From positions 181,649 through 245,648 of the forward strand of contig CAWGIW010000019.1 in assembly GCA_963822825.1 (NCBI GenBank): a stretch of 64,000 nucleotides of DNA, read 5' to 3'. Position 1 is the stretch's first letter; every line of letters begins with the position of its first letter. A model generated the notes under the pieces. That model saw only the letters and a program-made list of their open reading frames with translations. It was not told where the DNA came from and did no database searches. Positions 56,361 to 64,000 of this stretch are shown one piece after another. This DNA is from JAWWPY01 sp963822825 (lineage in GTDB: Bacteria; Actinomycetota; Actinomycetes; Streptosporangiales; Streptosporangiaceae). Position numbers and translations under genes: made by a program.

Positions 56361-56451
56361 CCCGCTCACCGGAGAAATGCTGTTTCCCAGGGATCTACGC
56401 CGACAACGAAAGGTTTCGTTGATCTCAGCCGTCGTGCCGCATGATGGCGTC

Positions 56452-57450
56452 ATGAGACTGCTGGTGCTCGGCGGGACCCATCATGTCGGCCGGGCCGTGG
56501 TGGAGACCGCGCTGGCCCGGGGTGATGACGTCACGACGCTGACCCGGGGGGTGAGCGCGCCGCCAGCCGCCGGGGCACGCGCACTGCACGCGGACCGGAC
56601 CAACCCGGGGGAACTCGCCGCCGCTCTCGGCGACGCCGTCTGGGATGCCGTCATCGACACGTGGAGCGGCGCACCGCGAGCGGTCAGGGACGCGGCGGAG
56701 GTGCTCGGCCAGCGGGCTGACCACTACTGCTATGTATCCAGCCGGTCGGTCTACCGGTGGCCGATACCGCCCGGCGCCGACGAGAGCGCGCCGGTCGTCG
56801 AGGCCGATCCCACCTCGGGGTCCAGCGACGATTACGCGGCGGCCAAGCGGGGCGGCGAACTCGCGGTAGTCGAGGCATTCGGCGACCAGGCCTTGCTGGC
56901 CAGGGCGGGTCTGATCCTCGGTCCCTACGAGCTCTCCGGTCGGATGCCCTGGTGGCTTCGGCGGATCGAGCGCGGAGGCGACGTGCTCGCGCCGGGGCCG
57001 CCCGATTTGCCCCTGCAGTACATTGACTGCCGCGACCTTGCGGCCTGGCTGCTAGACGCCGCAGACGCCAGGATTGGGGGCGCCTTCAACGCGGTCAGCA
57101 AGCCAGGCCAGGCGACCATGCGCAGCCTGCTTGAGGCGGCCAAGGCGGCCACCGGTTCAGCGGCCCACCTGGTCTGGGTGCCGCCCGAGGTCATCGAGAG
57201 GTCGGGGATCGCGCCGTGGACCGAGCTGCCGGTCTGGGTTCCGCCGGACAGCGAGCTGGCCGGCCTGCACACCGGCAACGTCTCAGCCGCGTACGCGGCC
57301 GGGCTGAGCTGCCGCCCCATCGAGGAGACCGTGGCAGATACCTGGGCCTGGCTGGGGGCCGAGGGAGACCCGCCCACCCGGCCCGACCGTCCCGCCCTCG
57401 GCGTGGATCCGGCGCGTGAGCGACAGGCACTCGCCCTGGTCGTCGGCTGA
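56452..57450 (+). CDS. NAD-dependent epimerase/reductase, extended SDR
   Basis: The protein has 332 residues. The nucleotide loop is VLGGTHHVGRAVVETALARG and the active-site strand YCYVSSRSVY. A YAAAKRGGE segment supplies the Tyr/Lys pair. PLQYIDCRDLAAWLLDAA is typical of reductases of the isoflavone-reductase/RNA-processing-like (CSP41) type. The substrate is unknown. ATG at 56452 marks the fold start. It lies 91 bp after the metallophosphatase. Confidence 0.82.
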   Translation: MRLLVLGGTHHVGRAVVETALARGDDVTTLTRGVSAPPAAGARALHADRTNPGELAAALGDAVWDAVIDTWSGAPRAVRDAAEVLGQRADHYCYVSSRSVYRWPIPPGADESAPVVEADPTSGSSDDYAAAKRGGELAVVEAFGDQALLARAGLILGPYELSGRMPWWLRRIERGGDVLAPGPPDLPLQYIDCRDLAAWLLDAADARIGGAFNAVSKPGQATMRSLLEAAKAATGSAAHLVWVPPEVIERSGIAPWTELPVWVPPDSELAGLHTGNVSAAYAAGLSCRPIEETVADTWAWLGAEGDPPTRPDRPALGVDPARERQALALVVG

Positions 57451-57513
57451 CGCGTGATACCGCCCGGCCCGGACGCTCGCCGGCGCGCGTCAACCTATTA
57501 GCTTTTGCGGCTG

Positions 57514-58340
57514 TCACGAGTGGCCGATTGCTTCTGTGATGACCCGCGTAACGAGGTCTGGCCGCTCGAGGTAGGGCAGGTGCGCCGTGCCCGGCAGGAC
57601 CCGGCCATGCCCGTTGGGCAGGCGAGCGGCCAGTTGCTTGCTGCGGTTGACGAGGAAGGGCAGATCCAAATCGCCCCAGGCGACCGTGACTGGCACGTTG
57701 ATCTGTCCGAGCTGGTTCCAGGCGTCAACGGAACTCGCTCCCGCGCCTTCCGGGTCCGCGTTGCGCTGCACGATGGCGTTCATCGCCAGCGCAAGGTCGC
57801 GGGCCGGTCTGCTGACCCGGCCCTCGGGACTTGCCGGACCGTCCAGCCAGACCCACGTCTCCAGCCGGTTGGCCTCGTTCAGGTCACCGGCGGCCATGGC
57901 CGCGTCGTCCAGGTCACTGAGCCGCTGACTGGCGGCGTCGTACTGGGCAGGCTCTGGAGCTCCGCTCACCGCGGGCGCGAACAGACGACGCCGGTGACGC
58001 GCTGCGGCGCCAGCAGCACGGCGTCGATCGCCACGCGGCCACCTGCCGAGCTGCCGACCAGCCAGGCCGGGCCGTCGGTGACTGCGCCGAGCACCGCGGT
58101 GAGGTCGTCAACGTGGCTGAAGGCGCCGGAACTCGGCCGGGTATCGCCGAAGCCTCGGCGGTCATAGGTGATCACAGCGTGGGCGGGGCTCAGCTGGTCG
58201 CCAACCGCATCCCAGCTCCGCCGATCGCACACGCCCGCATGCAGCAGCACCACCGGAGGACTCGCACCACTCCAGCGAGTCCCATACAGGACAGCATCAT
58301 CGACGCGGACCCGGAAGATCTCACGTGTCACCGTTCCCAT
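57514..58340 (-). CDS. Alpha/beta hydrolase (one frameshift)
   Basis: The first part reads PPVVLLHAGVCDRRSWDAVGDQL, VITYDRRGFGDTR and the nucleophile elbow WLVGSSAGGRVAID (GSSAGG, Ser). After a shift near 57970 the cap and C-terminal part follow, with VTVAWGDLDLPFLVNRSKQLAARLPNGHGRVLPGTAHLPYLERPD supplying the catalytic Asp (GDLD) and His (TAHLP). The corrected length is about 275 residues. It is likely an esterase or haloperoxidase-like hydrolase. ATG at 58340 has only a weak ribosome site. Confidence 0.75.
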
Positions 58341-58398
58341 GCTGGCCAGGCATACACCAGAGCGCAACGGATTAAGCGACCTGCCAGGCAGCGTGTGG

Positions 58399-58541
58399 TC
58401 ACCGGCCGAGGGGCCGCGGCGACCCCGGTAGTGGCGCGCGTTGCCGCTCCAGCAGGGGCCAGCGTGTGTCGGCGGCCAGCGCGGCGGCGATGGTGGTTTG
58501 CTGGTGCCCGGCGCCCCGGACACCACGATCACGGTCATCAT
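58399..58541 (-). pseudogene. P-loop kinase N-terminal remnant
   Basis: MMTVIVVSGAPGTSK is followed, after a one-base shift, by TTIAAALAADTRWPLLE. This is a Walker A strand-loop-helix (GAPGTSKTT). The sequence then loses similarity and joins the hydrolase region. About 45 residues of an AAA/zeta-toxin-like kinase remain. Confidence 0.5.
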
Positions 58542-58614
58542 CTACTACACGGTCACCAAGCCCGTTCTCACGGGTCGCGCCGCTGGCACCGTAGGACACG
58601 CCGCCGCACCGGCG

Positions 58615-58765
58615 TCAGTCGGGGTAATTGGTGGGGTGGGTGGTGTAGGTGCGGTGACTGGGGGGTGACCCAGGCCATAGTGCCGGGTTGGTCTTGGGTG
58701 AGAGTCCAGCCGGGGGTTTGCTTGGCGTCGTGGTGACCTCTGCAGAGGGGGCCGTGCCCGCATTC
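58615..58765 (-). pseudogene. HNH endonuclease (DUF222/13E12-type) C-terminal remnant
   Basis: ECGHGPLCRGHHDAKQTPGW, then TLTQDQPGTMAWVTP and, after a shift, SHRTYTTHPTNYPD correspond to the HNH motif end and tail of actinobacterial DUF222-HNH proteins. A stop codon directly precedes the fragment in frame. Only about 50 residues are left. Confidence 0.55.
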
Positions 58766-58891
58766 TTAGCAGGCACTTGCGGCCAGCTCCAGTAACTGAG
58801 CTTTCCGACGCGCGATCGGGTAATCGAGCCTCATAACCATTGACCCGCGCCCCGGCTTATACGCGGGTCCTCGATGAGCCGGCGGTGACGG

Positions 58892-59242
58892 CTAGATCGG
58901 TGATGCCGGGCCATAGCGGTCGTTGATCTGGGTGCGCAGGCGCTCCAGGCGTGCGGGCTGCCGAGCGAGGGAGCGGAACATCCCGGGCCACCACAGGACT
59001 GCGAAGGCGGCCCAGCCGGCCGCGAGAGCGAAGTGGAAGGCCCACTGCACGTGGCGCTGCTCCCGGCTGCTGAGTCCCCGCCGGGCTTCATCCCACTGGT
59101 CACGCGCGGCGCCGGCGAATAACCGCCGCCGTATGCGCAGCGCGATGAGCATGGCGGCGATAATGAATGCGGCTGTCCCGCCGAAAACCAGGACAGAATC
59201 ACCACATCGGCGTGCTGGTGATGCATCGCACTGCTCCTTCAC
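58892..59242 (-). CDS. Hypothetical membrane protein
   Basis: The protein has 116 residues from a GTG start. Two hydrophobic segments (VLVFGGTAAFIIAAMLIAL and WAFHFALAAGWAAFAVLWW) are separated by a charged region (RIRRRLFAGAARDQWDEARR). The end is basic. No domain is recognised. Longer starts upstream are possible, so boundaries are uncertain. Confidence 0.45.
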   Translation of the reverse strand: MKEQCDASPARRCGDSVLVFGGTAAFIIAAMLIALRIRRRLFAGAARDQWDEARRGLSSREQRHVQWAFHFALAAGWAAFAVLWWPGMFRSLARQPARLERLRTQINDRYGPASPI

Positions 59243-59414
59243 GGGCGCCTCGCCCGGTATGCCGCGCCAGTTACTGGGCTTGATCCGCTTTGGCGGACCA
59301 AGTCCACAGCGACCGAGCCATGCCGACGTCACGCATGGGGTAAGCGAGGCAGACGCCAGCCTGGTCCCCGGCCGCAACGCGCTGCTGCTGCACGTCGCCA
59401 GCGGCTGATAAGGG

Positions 59415-59912
59415 TCAGCCGGCGGCTAGCTCGCGCTGATACCAGGTGCCTGGCTTACCGCCGAGGTCAGCCGGGTCGGCCGGGCCAACCGGGATGAACC
59501 CGGCCTTGGCCAGCACCTTCTGGGACGCCGCATTCTCGCGGGCGGTGGCCGCCTTGAGTGTGCGCAGCCCGTGCCGCGCCGCCGCCAGCCGGCACAACTC
59601 CTGGACGGTCGCGGTCGCCACGCCGCGGCCGGCGACGTGCTGCGCGATCCGGTAACCGAGTTTCGCGGTGCCGTCGTCGAGGTCGTACAGGTTGAACCGG
59701 CCCAGGACCGAGCCATCCTCGGCGACGAGCACGTAGAAGGCGCAGACGCCGGCCTCCTGCTCAGCCAGCGAGGCGCTGTGCCGGTCGGTGAACTGGTCGA
59801 AGAACTCATCGCCACGGTCGGAGACCGAGGCAGCGAAATAGGCGCGGTTCGCCAGCTCAAAGGCCAGGACCGCTGGGGCATGACCAGCATGCAGCCGCTG
59901 CAGCTCGGGCAC
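59415..59912 (-). CDS. RimJ/RimL-type N-acetyltransferase
   Basis: The protein has 165 residues. GRFNLYDLDDGTAKLGYRIAQHVAGRGVATATVQELCRLA contains the acetyl-CoA loop (Q/R-G-x-G-x-A variant HVAGRGVATA). ATARENAASQKVLAKAGF is the classic C-terminal GNAT motif. It acetylates an amino group of a protein N-terminus, antibiotic or metabolite. The GTG start and the first codons lie inside a 93-bp repeat that recurs at 63.6 kb. Confidence 0.85.
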   Translation of the reverse strand: MPELQRLHAGHAPAVLAFELANRAYFAASVSDRGDEFFDQFTDRHSASLAEQEAGVCAFYVLVAEDGSVLGRFNLYDLDDGTAKLGYRIAQHVAGRGVATATVQELCRLAAARHGLRTLKAATARENAASQKVLAKAGFIPVGPADPADLGGKPGTWYQRELAAG

Positions 59913-59972
59913 TGCCCAACTCTAACCAGATAGTGCGCTGAGGCCACCTGAGTTTCCGCCGGGCCAAGCTGG
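59880..59972. repeat. 93-bp direct repeat, copy A
   Basis: This segment covers the first codons of the acetyltransferase at 59415-59912 and its upstream region. It is about 95% identical to 63639-63732, with three substitutions and two single-base indels. Both copies start CATGACCAGCATGCAGCC and contain CAGATAGTGCGCTGAGGCC. Confidence 0.8.
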
Positions 59973-60466
59973 ATTGTCCCGAGTGGTGCTTAGGACGATC
60001 TCCGACGGGTGACGATGGATAGCGTGGCGAACCAGGCGGGTGATCCGGTTTCACCGTTCGCTCGGCGCTGGGAGACGCGGCCATGACGATGGAGCCGCCG
60101 GGCGGCTCCCGTGATCTGTACCGGGTGACTGTACGCGCGGGCACCGGTCTTGCCGCCACCGTGCTGGTGGAACTTAACCAGCGCAGGATCGTGGAGTTCT
60201 TCAGCGCGATGTCCATGACCCCCGTCTGCCGCACCACGGCAACAGCAGGCAGCTAACCGGTACGGCACGTCAACCCCGCCCCGCAAGCTCCGCGGGCTGC
60301 TGCCGCATGCCTCCGTTATGTCTGATTTCCGGGTCAGCCTCGGTGCCACCTGAGCGCAAGCCGTGCGGTGACCTGGGCGGCGCTGGGCGATGGTGGCGAT
60401 CCGATCCGGGGGGCAACCAAATGCCTTGGCCAAGTCGTCATTACGGGCGACGAGATTGAGGAGCGC
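59913..60466. other. Intergenic region with repeat copy A and a short frame
   Basis: The 554 bp between the acetyltransferase and the sigma factor include the outer half of repeat copy A, a short frame at 60083-60256 and otherwise no recognisable feature. Promoters for both divergent genes should lie here. Confidence 0.4.
60083..60256 (+). CDS. Possible 57-residue protein
   Basis: The frame (MTMEPPGGSRDLYRVTVRAG, then AATVLVELNQRRIVEFFSAM) is amino-acid balanced and may form a beta-beta-alpha unit, but there is no strong ribosome site and no recognised family. It could equally be the end of a lost gene. Confidence 0.3.
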   Translation: MTMEPPGGSRDLYRVTVRAGTGLAATVLVELNQRRIVEFFSAMSMTPVCRTTATAGS

Positions 60467-60967
60467 ATGCGCGAGCCCGAGGGTTTCAATGAGTTCGTCG
60501 CCGACCGCCAGGCAGGCTTGCAGCGGATGGCTTTCCTGCTAACCGGAGACTGGCAGCTCGCCGAGGACCTGGTGCAGACGGCCCTGGGGAAGGCGTGGGT
60601 GCACTGGGGCCGGATCATCCAGTCCGGCAGGCCCGAGGCCTATGTGCGCCGGGTGATTGTCACGACCTACGTGACCTGGTGGCGCCGACGCTGGCGCCGT
60701 GAGTTCACGACCGAGGCGTTCCCCGATATCCGGGACCCGGCCGATCCCCAGGCAGAAGCGGCGGCCCGGCTGGCAGCCAAGAGCCTGCTGAGCAAGCTCC
60801 CGGCCCGCCAGCGAGCGGTGCTGGTGCTGCGCTTTTACGAGGACATGACCGAGAAGGAGGCGGCGGTCATGCTGGGCTGTGCGGCGGGCACGGTGAAGAG
60901 CCAGACGGCCAAGGCGCTCGCGAGACTGCGAGCCGACGCCGGCCAGGTGGAGGAGTTGCTCCGGTGA
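60467..60967 (+). CDS. ECF sigma factor, SigE-like family
   Basis: The protein has 166 residues. Region 2 is FNEFVADRQAGLQRMAFLLTGDWQLAEDLVQTALGKAWVHW and RPEAYVRRVIVTTYVTWWRRRW. Region 4 is LPARQRAVLVLRFYEDMTEKEAAVMLGCAAGTVKSQTAKALARLR. This is the short SigE-type class common in actinomycetes. ATG 60467 is preceded by GAGGAG. The stop overlaps the next GTG (GTGA), coupling it to a membrane protein that is probably its anti-sigma factor. Confidence 0.92.
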   Translation: MREPEGFNEFVADRQAGLQRMAFLLTGDWQLAEDLVQTALGKAWVHWGRIIQSGRPEAYVRRVIVTTYVTWWRRRWRREFTTEAFPDIRDPADPQAEAAARLAAKSLLSKLPARQRAVLVLRFYEDMTEKEAAVMLGCAAGTVKSQTAKALARLRADAGQVEELLR

Positions 60968-61770
60968 ACGAGGAATTCGCATCCCGCATCCTGAGAACGG
61001 CCGTCGCTGAGCCACCTCATGCGGTCACGGTCGAGGCGGTTCGCGGTGCGGTGCGCAGAAGGCGGCGGCGACGCGCGCTGACCAGCCTGCTGCCGGCCGC
61101 GGCAGCCACGGGTATCGCCGCTGCGGCGCTACTGTCACCGGCCCGGCCGCCCGTCTTCACCTTCGCCGGAGCAGATGGGCCGCTGACCAGGGCTCAGGCG
61201 GTCTCAGCCGAGGCGACGCTGCTGCAGCGGCTGCGTTTCCTCGGCCTGCACGCCACCGGCACCGTCACCGGCGAGCGCATCCAGGTCCGCGCTCCGGTGC
61301 CGGCGGCCTGGCTGGCATCGCTCGAGCAGATCGGCGCGGTCCAGTTCCGGCCGGTACTGCGCGTGCAAGCGCTCCCCTCACCGGCCCGCTGCCCCAAGCC
61401 CGGAACCGGCAGCAGCACTGCATGCGATCAGCAGCGCGCAACCCTGTTCACCCTCGGGCCGGCAATCGTCACCAACGCCGAGCTGACCCGCGTCCGGGCT
61501 GCCGGAACCACGGTCTCGCTCACTTTCAGCGCGACCGGGAAACGCCTCCTCGCAGCAGCTAGCGGCCGGCTGTCAACGCTCGCTTACCCTCGCGACGAGA
61601 TCGCCATCTGGGTAGACGGAACAGTCATCGCGGCTCCGGCCGTGGAATCCGTGATCGCCGGGGGCCAGGCGCAGATCGCCGTGGACTTCACTCCGCAGCA
61701 GGCCATGCTCCTCGCCGCCGTCCTGAGCGGGACGCCGCTCCCCGAGCACCTGGCACTCGCATCCTCGTGA
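60964..61770 (+). CDS. Probable membrane anti-sigma factor with SecD-like extracellular domain
   Basis: The protein has 268 residues. A cytosolic segment with a basic stretch (RGAVRRRRRRRAL) precedes one membrane helix (about 38-57, TSLLPAAAATGIAAAALL). The outside part contains TLGPAIVTNAELTRVRAAGTTVSLTFSATGKRLLAAASGRL, DEIAIWVDGTVIAAPAVESVIAGGQAQIAVDFT, which resembles the P1 head domain of SecD. Gene order after a SigE-type factor and translational coupling imply that it sequesters that factor; a canonical zinc anti-sigma motif is not seen. Confidence 0.75.
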   Translation: MNEEFASRILRTAVAEPPHAVTVEAVRGAVRRRRRRRALTSLLPAAAATGIAAAALLSPARPPVFTFAGADGPLTRAQAVSAEATLLQRLRFLGLHATGTVTGERIQVRAPVPAAWLASLEQIGAVQFRPVLRVQALPSPARCPKPGTGSSTACDQQRATLFTLGPAIVTNAELTRVRAAGTTVSLTFSATGKRLLAAASGRLSTLAYPRDEIAIWVDGTVIAAPAVESVIAGGQAQIAVDFTPQQAMLLAAVLSGTPLPEHLALASS

Positions 61771-61938
61771 CCAGCCCGACGTCCAGCCCCCCGAGCGGAG
61801 GACCTTTGTGATTATCTCCCGCACCCCGGACTATCCCGACGTGCTCAACGTGCCGCTGGGTTGCGCACGATCCGCAGCGTTCACGGCGTGGATCTAGCTC
61901 GTGGTACCCGCTGGCGGCTCGGGACTAGGGTTCTGCTG

Positions 61939-63702
61939 ATGGGGTCGGGCATTCATACGCGGGGCAGACGATCCGGGATGAGGGCGGGCGCGGCTTCTCG
62001 TCCGCGAAGCGGTGGATGCGGTGGGCTGCTCCGCGCGGCTGTCGTCGCCACTGGTGTGGCTGTTGCTGGTGTGGCTGTTGCTGGTGTGGCCGTGGCGGTG
62101 CCAGGCGTCCAGGCGGCAACGACTGCCCGGGCACCTGCTGCCGTTGCGTCTTCGGCTGACAGCCGGTTCTCCCCGCAGGTGACGCATACCGGTACAGCCC
62201 CGACTGGGTACACGGTAACGTTCCGTTACTACGATCGCTCGGCCCGCCGTCTGCAGATCAAGGGCGAGTGGTATTTTTCCGCGCCGCAGGATACGACCAC
62301 GAGCAGCTCGCAAGGCCTGCTGCCCAGCCAGTGGGCACCAGGCGACTTCCCGATCGCCTACCCGAACTCGGTGGACGCGAACTGGCCGGTAACCGACATG
62401 ACCAAGGACCCGCGGACCGGTATCTGGACATACACCATCCCGCTGCCGTCGGGAACGTTCACGTACGGGTTCTTCGTCAACTGCGCGAGCGACAGCGGAG
62501 GCGGCTGCACGGAGATCTCCGATCCCGCCAACCCGCCATGGAACGACGTCCACGGCGCGAGCGCCGGCTCGGTCGAGCCGGACAGCCAGGTCTACGTGCC
62601 CTCGGACCCAGCCTTCGGCACCGCCGGCTACTCCTGGCAGGCGCCCGCCCCGGTGCACGGGCACCTCGCCGAGATGACGTAGCCCTCACCAGAATCTATC
62701 AGCCCGGCCGGGGAGCATCCGCTCGCGGTCTACACCCCGCCGGGCTACAACCCGCACCGGAAGGTGCCGTATCCCACGCTGTATCTCAGCCACGGCGCGG
62801 GCGGCAACGAGGTCGACTGGAGCACGCAGGGCGAGGCAGGCAACATCCTTGACCATCTGATCGACGCGAAACTGGTGCAGCCGGCCGTGGTGGTGATGAC
62901 CGACTTCAACGGCCTCACGACCTCTACCACTGCTGACGGCATAACGGGCGCGTACGCCACCGACCTTCTCCGGGACGTCATCCCGTACGTGCAGGCGCAC
63001 TATGACGTGTCGGACAGCCCCGGCAGCCGGGCCTTCGGTGGGCTGTCCGACGGTGGGGCGATAGCCAACTACCTCATGCTCAGCGACACCGCCGACTTCG
63101 GCTACTACAGCATCATGAGCAATGCGGGGCAGTTTCCGTTCTCGCTCCCCCCAATCCCGTTCCCCGCTCCCGTGGAGGCCGCGCTCAAGGGCATAGCCGG
63201 CATCCAGATCGGTGGCGGCCTCCAGGATCCGATCCGCATCCTGACCAAAGCGGAGGAGGCGGATCTGGCTGGCAACGACGTCCCGTTTACCGATGACTCG
63301 GTCAACGGCGGCCACGAGTGGTACGTGTGGCGGATCATGCTGCGCGACTTCCTCGCCAAGGTCGCCTTCCGCGCCACCACCACGACCGTCATCGCGCAGG
63401 CAGGCCCGGGCGGCACCGGGCTCAGCGCCACGGTCTGGACTGACACGACAGCGCCCGTCCAGCCGGCCGGAACCGTGCAGTTCTACGCAGACGGCGCGAA
63501 GCTAGGCAGCCCAGCCCGGATCACGGCGGGCACGACTGTACTGCCACACGCCCAGCTCAGCGTCGGGCCGCACACCATCACCGCCACTTACAGCGGCAGC
63601 ACTTACTACGATCCCAGTACCAGCGCCCCGATCCCGGCCATGACCAGCATGCAGCCCGCTGCAGCTCGGGCACTGCCCAATTCTAATCAGATAGTGCGCT
63701 GA
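61939..63702 (+). CDS. Secreted esterase D-type hydrolase with Ig-like domain, internal TAG
   Basis: The signal peptide is long (about 1-70) and includes a GVAVA repeat. An N-terminal CBM48/E-set-like domain (TGYTVTFRYYDRSARRLQIKGEW, then TGIWTYTIPLPSGTFTYGFFVN) precedes the esterase domain: VPYPTLYLSHGAGGNEVDW, nucleophile elbow AFGGLSDGGAIANYL and NGGHEWYVWRIML (catalytic His). A bacterial Ig-like (Big_3) domain ends the protein. The frame is continuous except for a TAG at 62680-62682, at a position where tyrosine would be natural (EMT-stop-PSPES). The last 20 codons come from a 93-bp repeat also found at 59.9 kb. It probably deacylates polysaccharide outside the cell. Confidence 0.7.
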
Positions 63703-63732
63703 GGCCACCTGAGTTCCGCCGGGCCACGCTGG
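63639..63732. repeat. 93-bp direct repeat, copy B
   Basis: This copy matches 59880-59972. Here it supplies the final codons and stop of the secreted esterase, whereas in copy A it is the start region of an acetyltransferase read on the other strand. The esterase end is therefore probably secondary. Confidence 0.8.
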
Positions 63733-64000
63733 CCCCGGCGCTTAGCGACGTTACCTGCCGACCAGGGATCGCTAGGTGTGTGGTTATGACTTGCAGGCGG
63801 GACTGTCTCGGCATCCGCATTCACAGCGGCACCACCGGATGAAGACGCCGATCAGCTGGCGGCTGCGGCGCCCGGCCCGGCACACTGATCTGCACCGCGC
63901 CGTTCAGGCTGGCCTGGACGGCCAGCCTGGAGTCATATCCGGTCTAAGAGCGCCCCGGCAATAGGCGTCACTTGAGCCGCTTGGTCGTCGGGCGGGTGTC
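63703..64000. other. Region without a recognised gene
   Basis: The last 298 bp contain the outer part of repeat copy B and no convincing gene. On the minus strand a frame enters from the right edge and ends at a TGA (63968-63970) after ten codons (DTRPTTKRLK). This could be the tail of a gene lying outside the window. Confidence 0.35.

Noticed and set aside
61780..61900. Short frame IISRTPDYPDVLNVPLG after the anti-sigma gene
   Set aside because: Too short, no ribosome site, and ends at a stop after about 29 codons. At most a remnant.

Overview
The window is high-GC DNA with frequent GTG starts, start/stop overlaps of the GTGA and ATGA type, and families typical of filamentous actinobacteria: an NB-ARC regulator with an HTH domain, ECF sigma factors of the SigJ and SigE types, a PspC-type sensor kinase and an OsmC protein. 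It most likely comes from a soil actinomycete near the Streptosporangiales or Streptomycetales. I cannot name the species. No rRNA, tRNA or CRISPR array was recognised.

Layout. 0-6 kb: the tail of an IS1380-type transposase, a broken DMT transporter, a secreted GH54 arabinofuranosidase with LacI-type palindromes upstream, a double NTF2-like protein, and an SPFH/ribbon-helix-helix pair. 6-26 kb: an NB-ARC regulator, a cellulose-synthase-like glycosyltransferase, and an apparent C7-cyclitol (pseudosugar) biosynthetic cluster. On the plus strand this cluster runs sugar-phosphate cyclase, cyclitol kinase, starch-synthase-like glycosyltransferase, GlgC-like nucleotidyltransferase, GT2-type glycosyltransferase, aldo/keto reductase, RmlD-like reductase, sugar-phosphate isomerase/epimerase, 2-oxoglutarate/Fe(II) oxygenase and methyltransferase. 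Facing it on the minus strand are an MFS exporter, a SnoaL-like protein and a GH94 cellobiose phosphorylase. 26-34 kb: small housekeeping and hypothetical genes, PspA, a G1 glutamic peptidase, a zinc alcohol dehydrogenase and a two-component pair. 34-47 kb: a minus-strand carbon-metabolism block, read in transcription order as beta-phosphoglucomutase, GH65 phosphorylase, pgi, gnd, pgl, zwf, OsmC, a fused oligopeptide ABC ATPase, fructose-bisphosphatase and Calvin-type phosphoribulokinase. 47-64 kb: mixed accessory genes (VOC, YCII, LigD-type phosphoesterase, MFS, sigma factors, S1 protein, IS1634-type transposase, metallophosphatase, esterase) interspersed with several gene remnants.

How the genes work together. 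The cyclitol cluster holds the known core logic of acarbose/validamycin chemistry: cyclise sedoheptulose 7-phosphate, phosphorylate, activate with a nucleotide, transfer. It lacks a visible aminotransferase and a trehalose-6-phosphate-synthase-like pseudoglycosyltransferase, so I infer a nitrogen-free cyclitol glycoside rather than an aminocyclitol. A TGAC-N2-GTCA motif occurs upstream of the regulator, the exporter and the phosphorylase. The 34-47 kb block can take a glucobiose to beta-glucose 1-phosphate, glucose 6-phosphate, ribulose 5-phosphate and then ribulose 1,5-bisphosphate.

Reading frames in the 10-24 kb region are interrupted by many single-base shifts, while most long genes between 28 and 48 kb are intact. 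Either the cluster is decaying or the consensus is less accurate there. Each break is noted in its entry.
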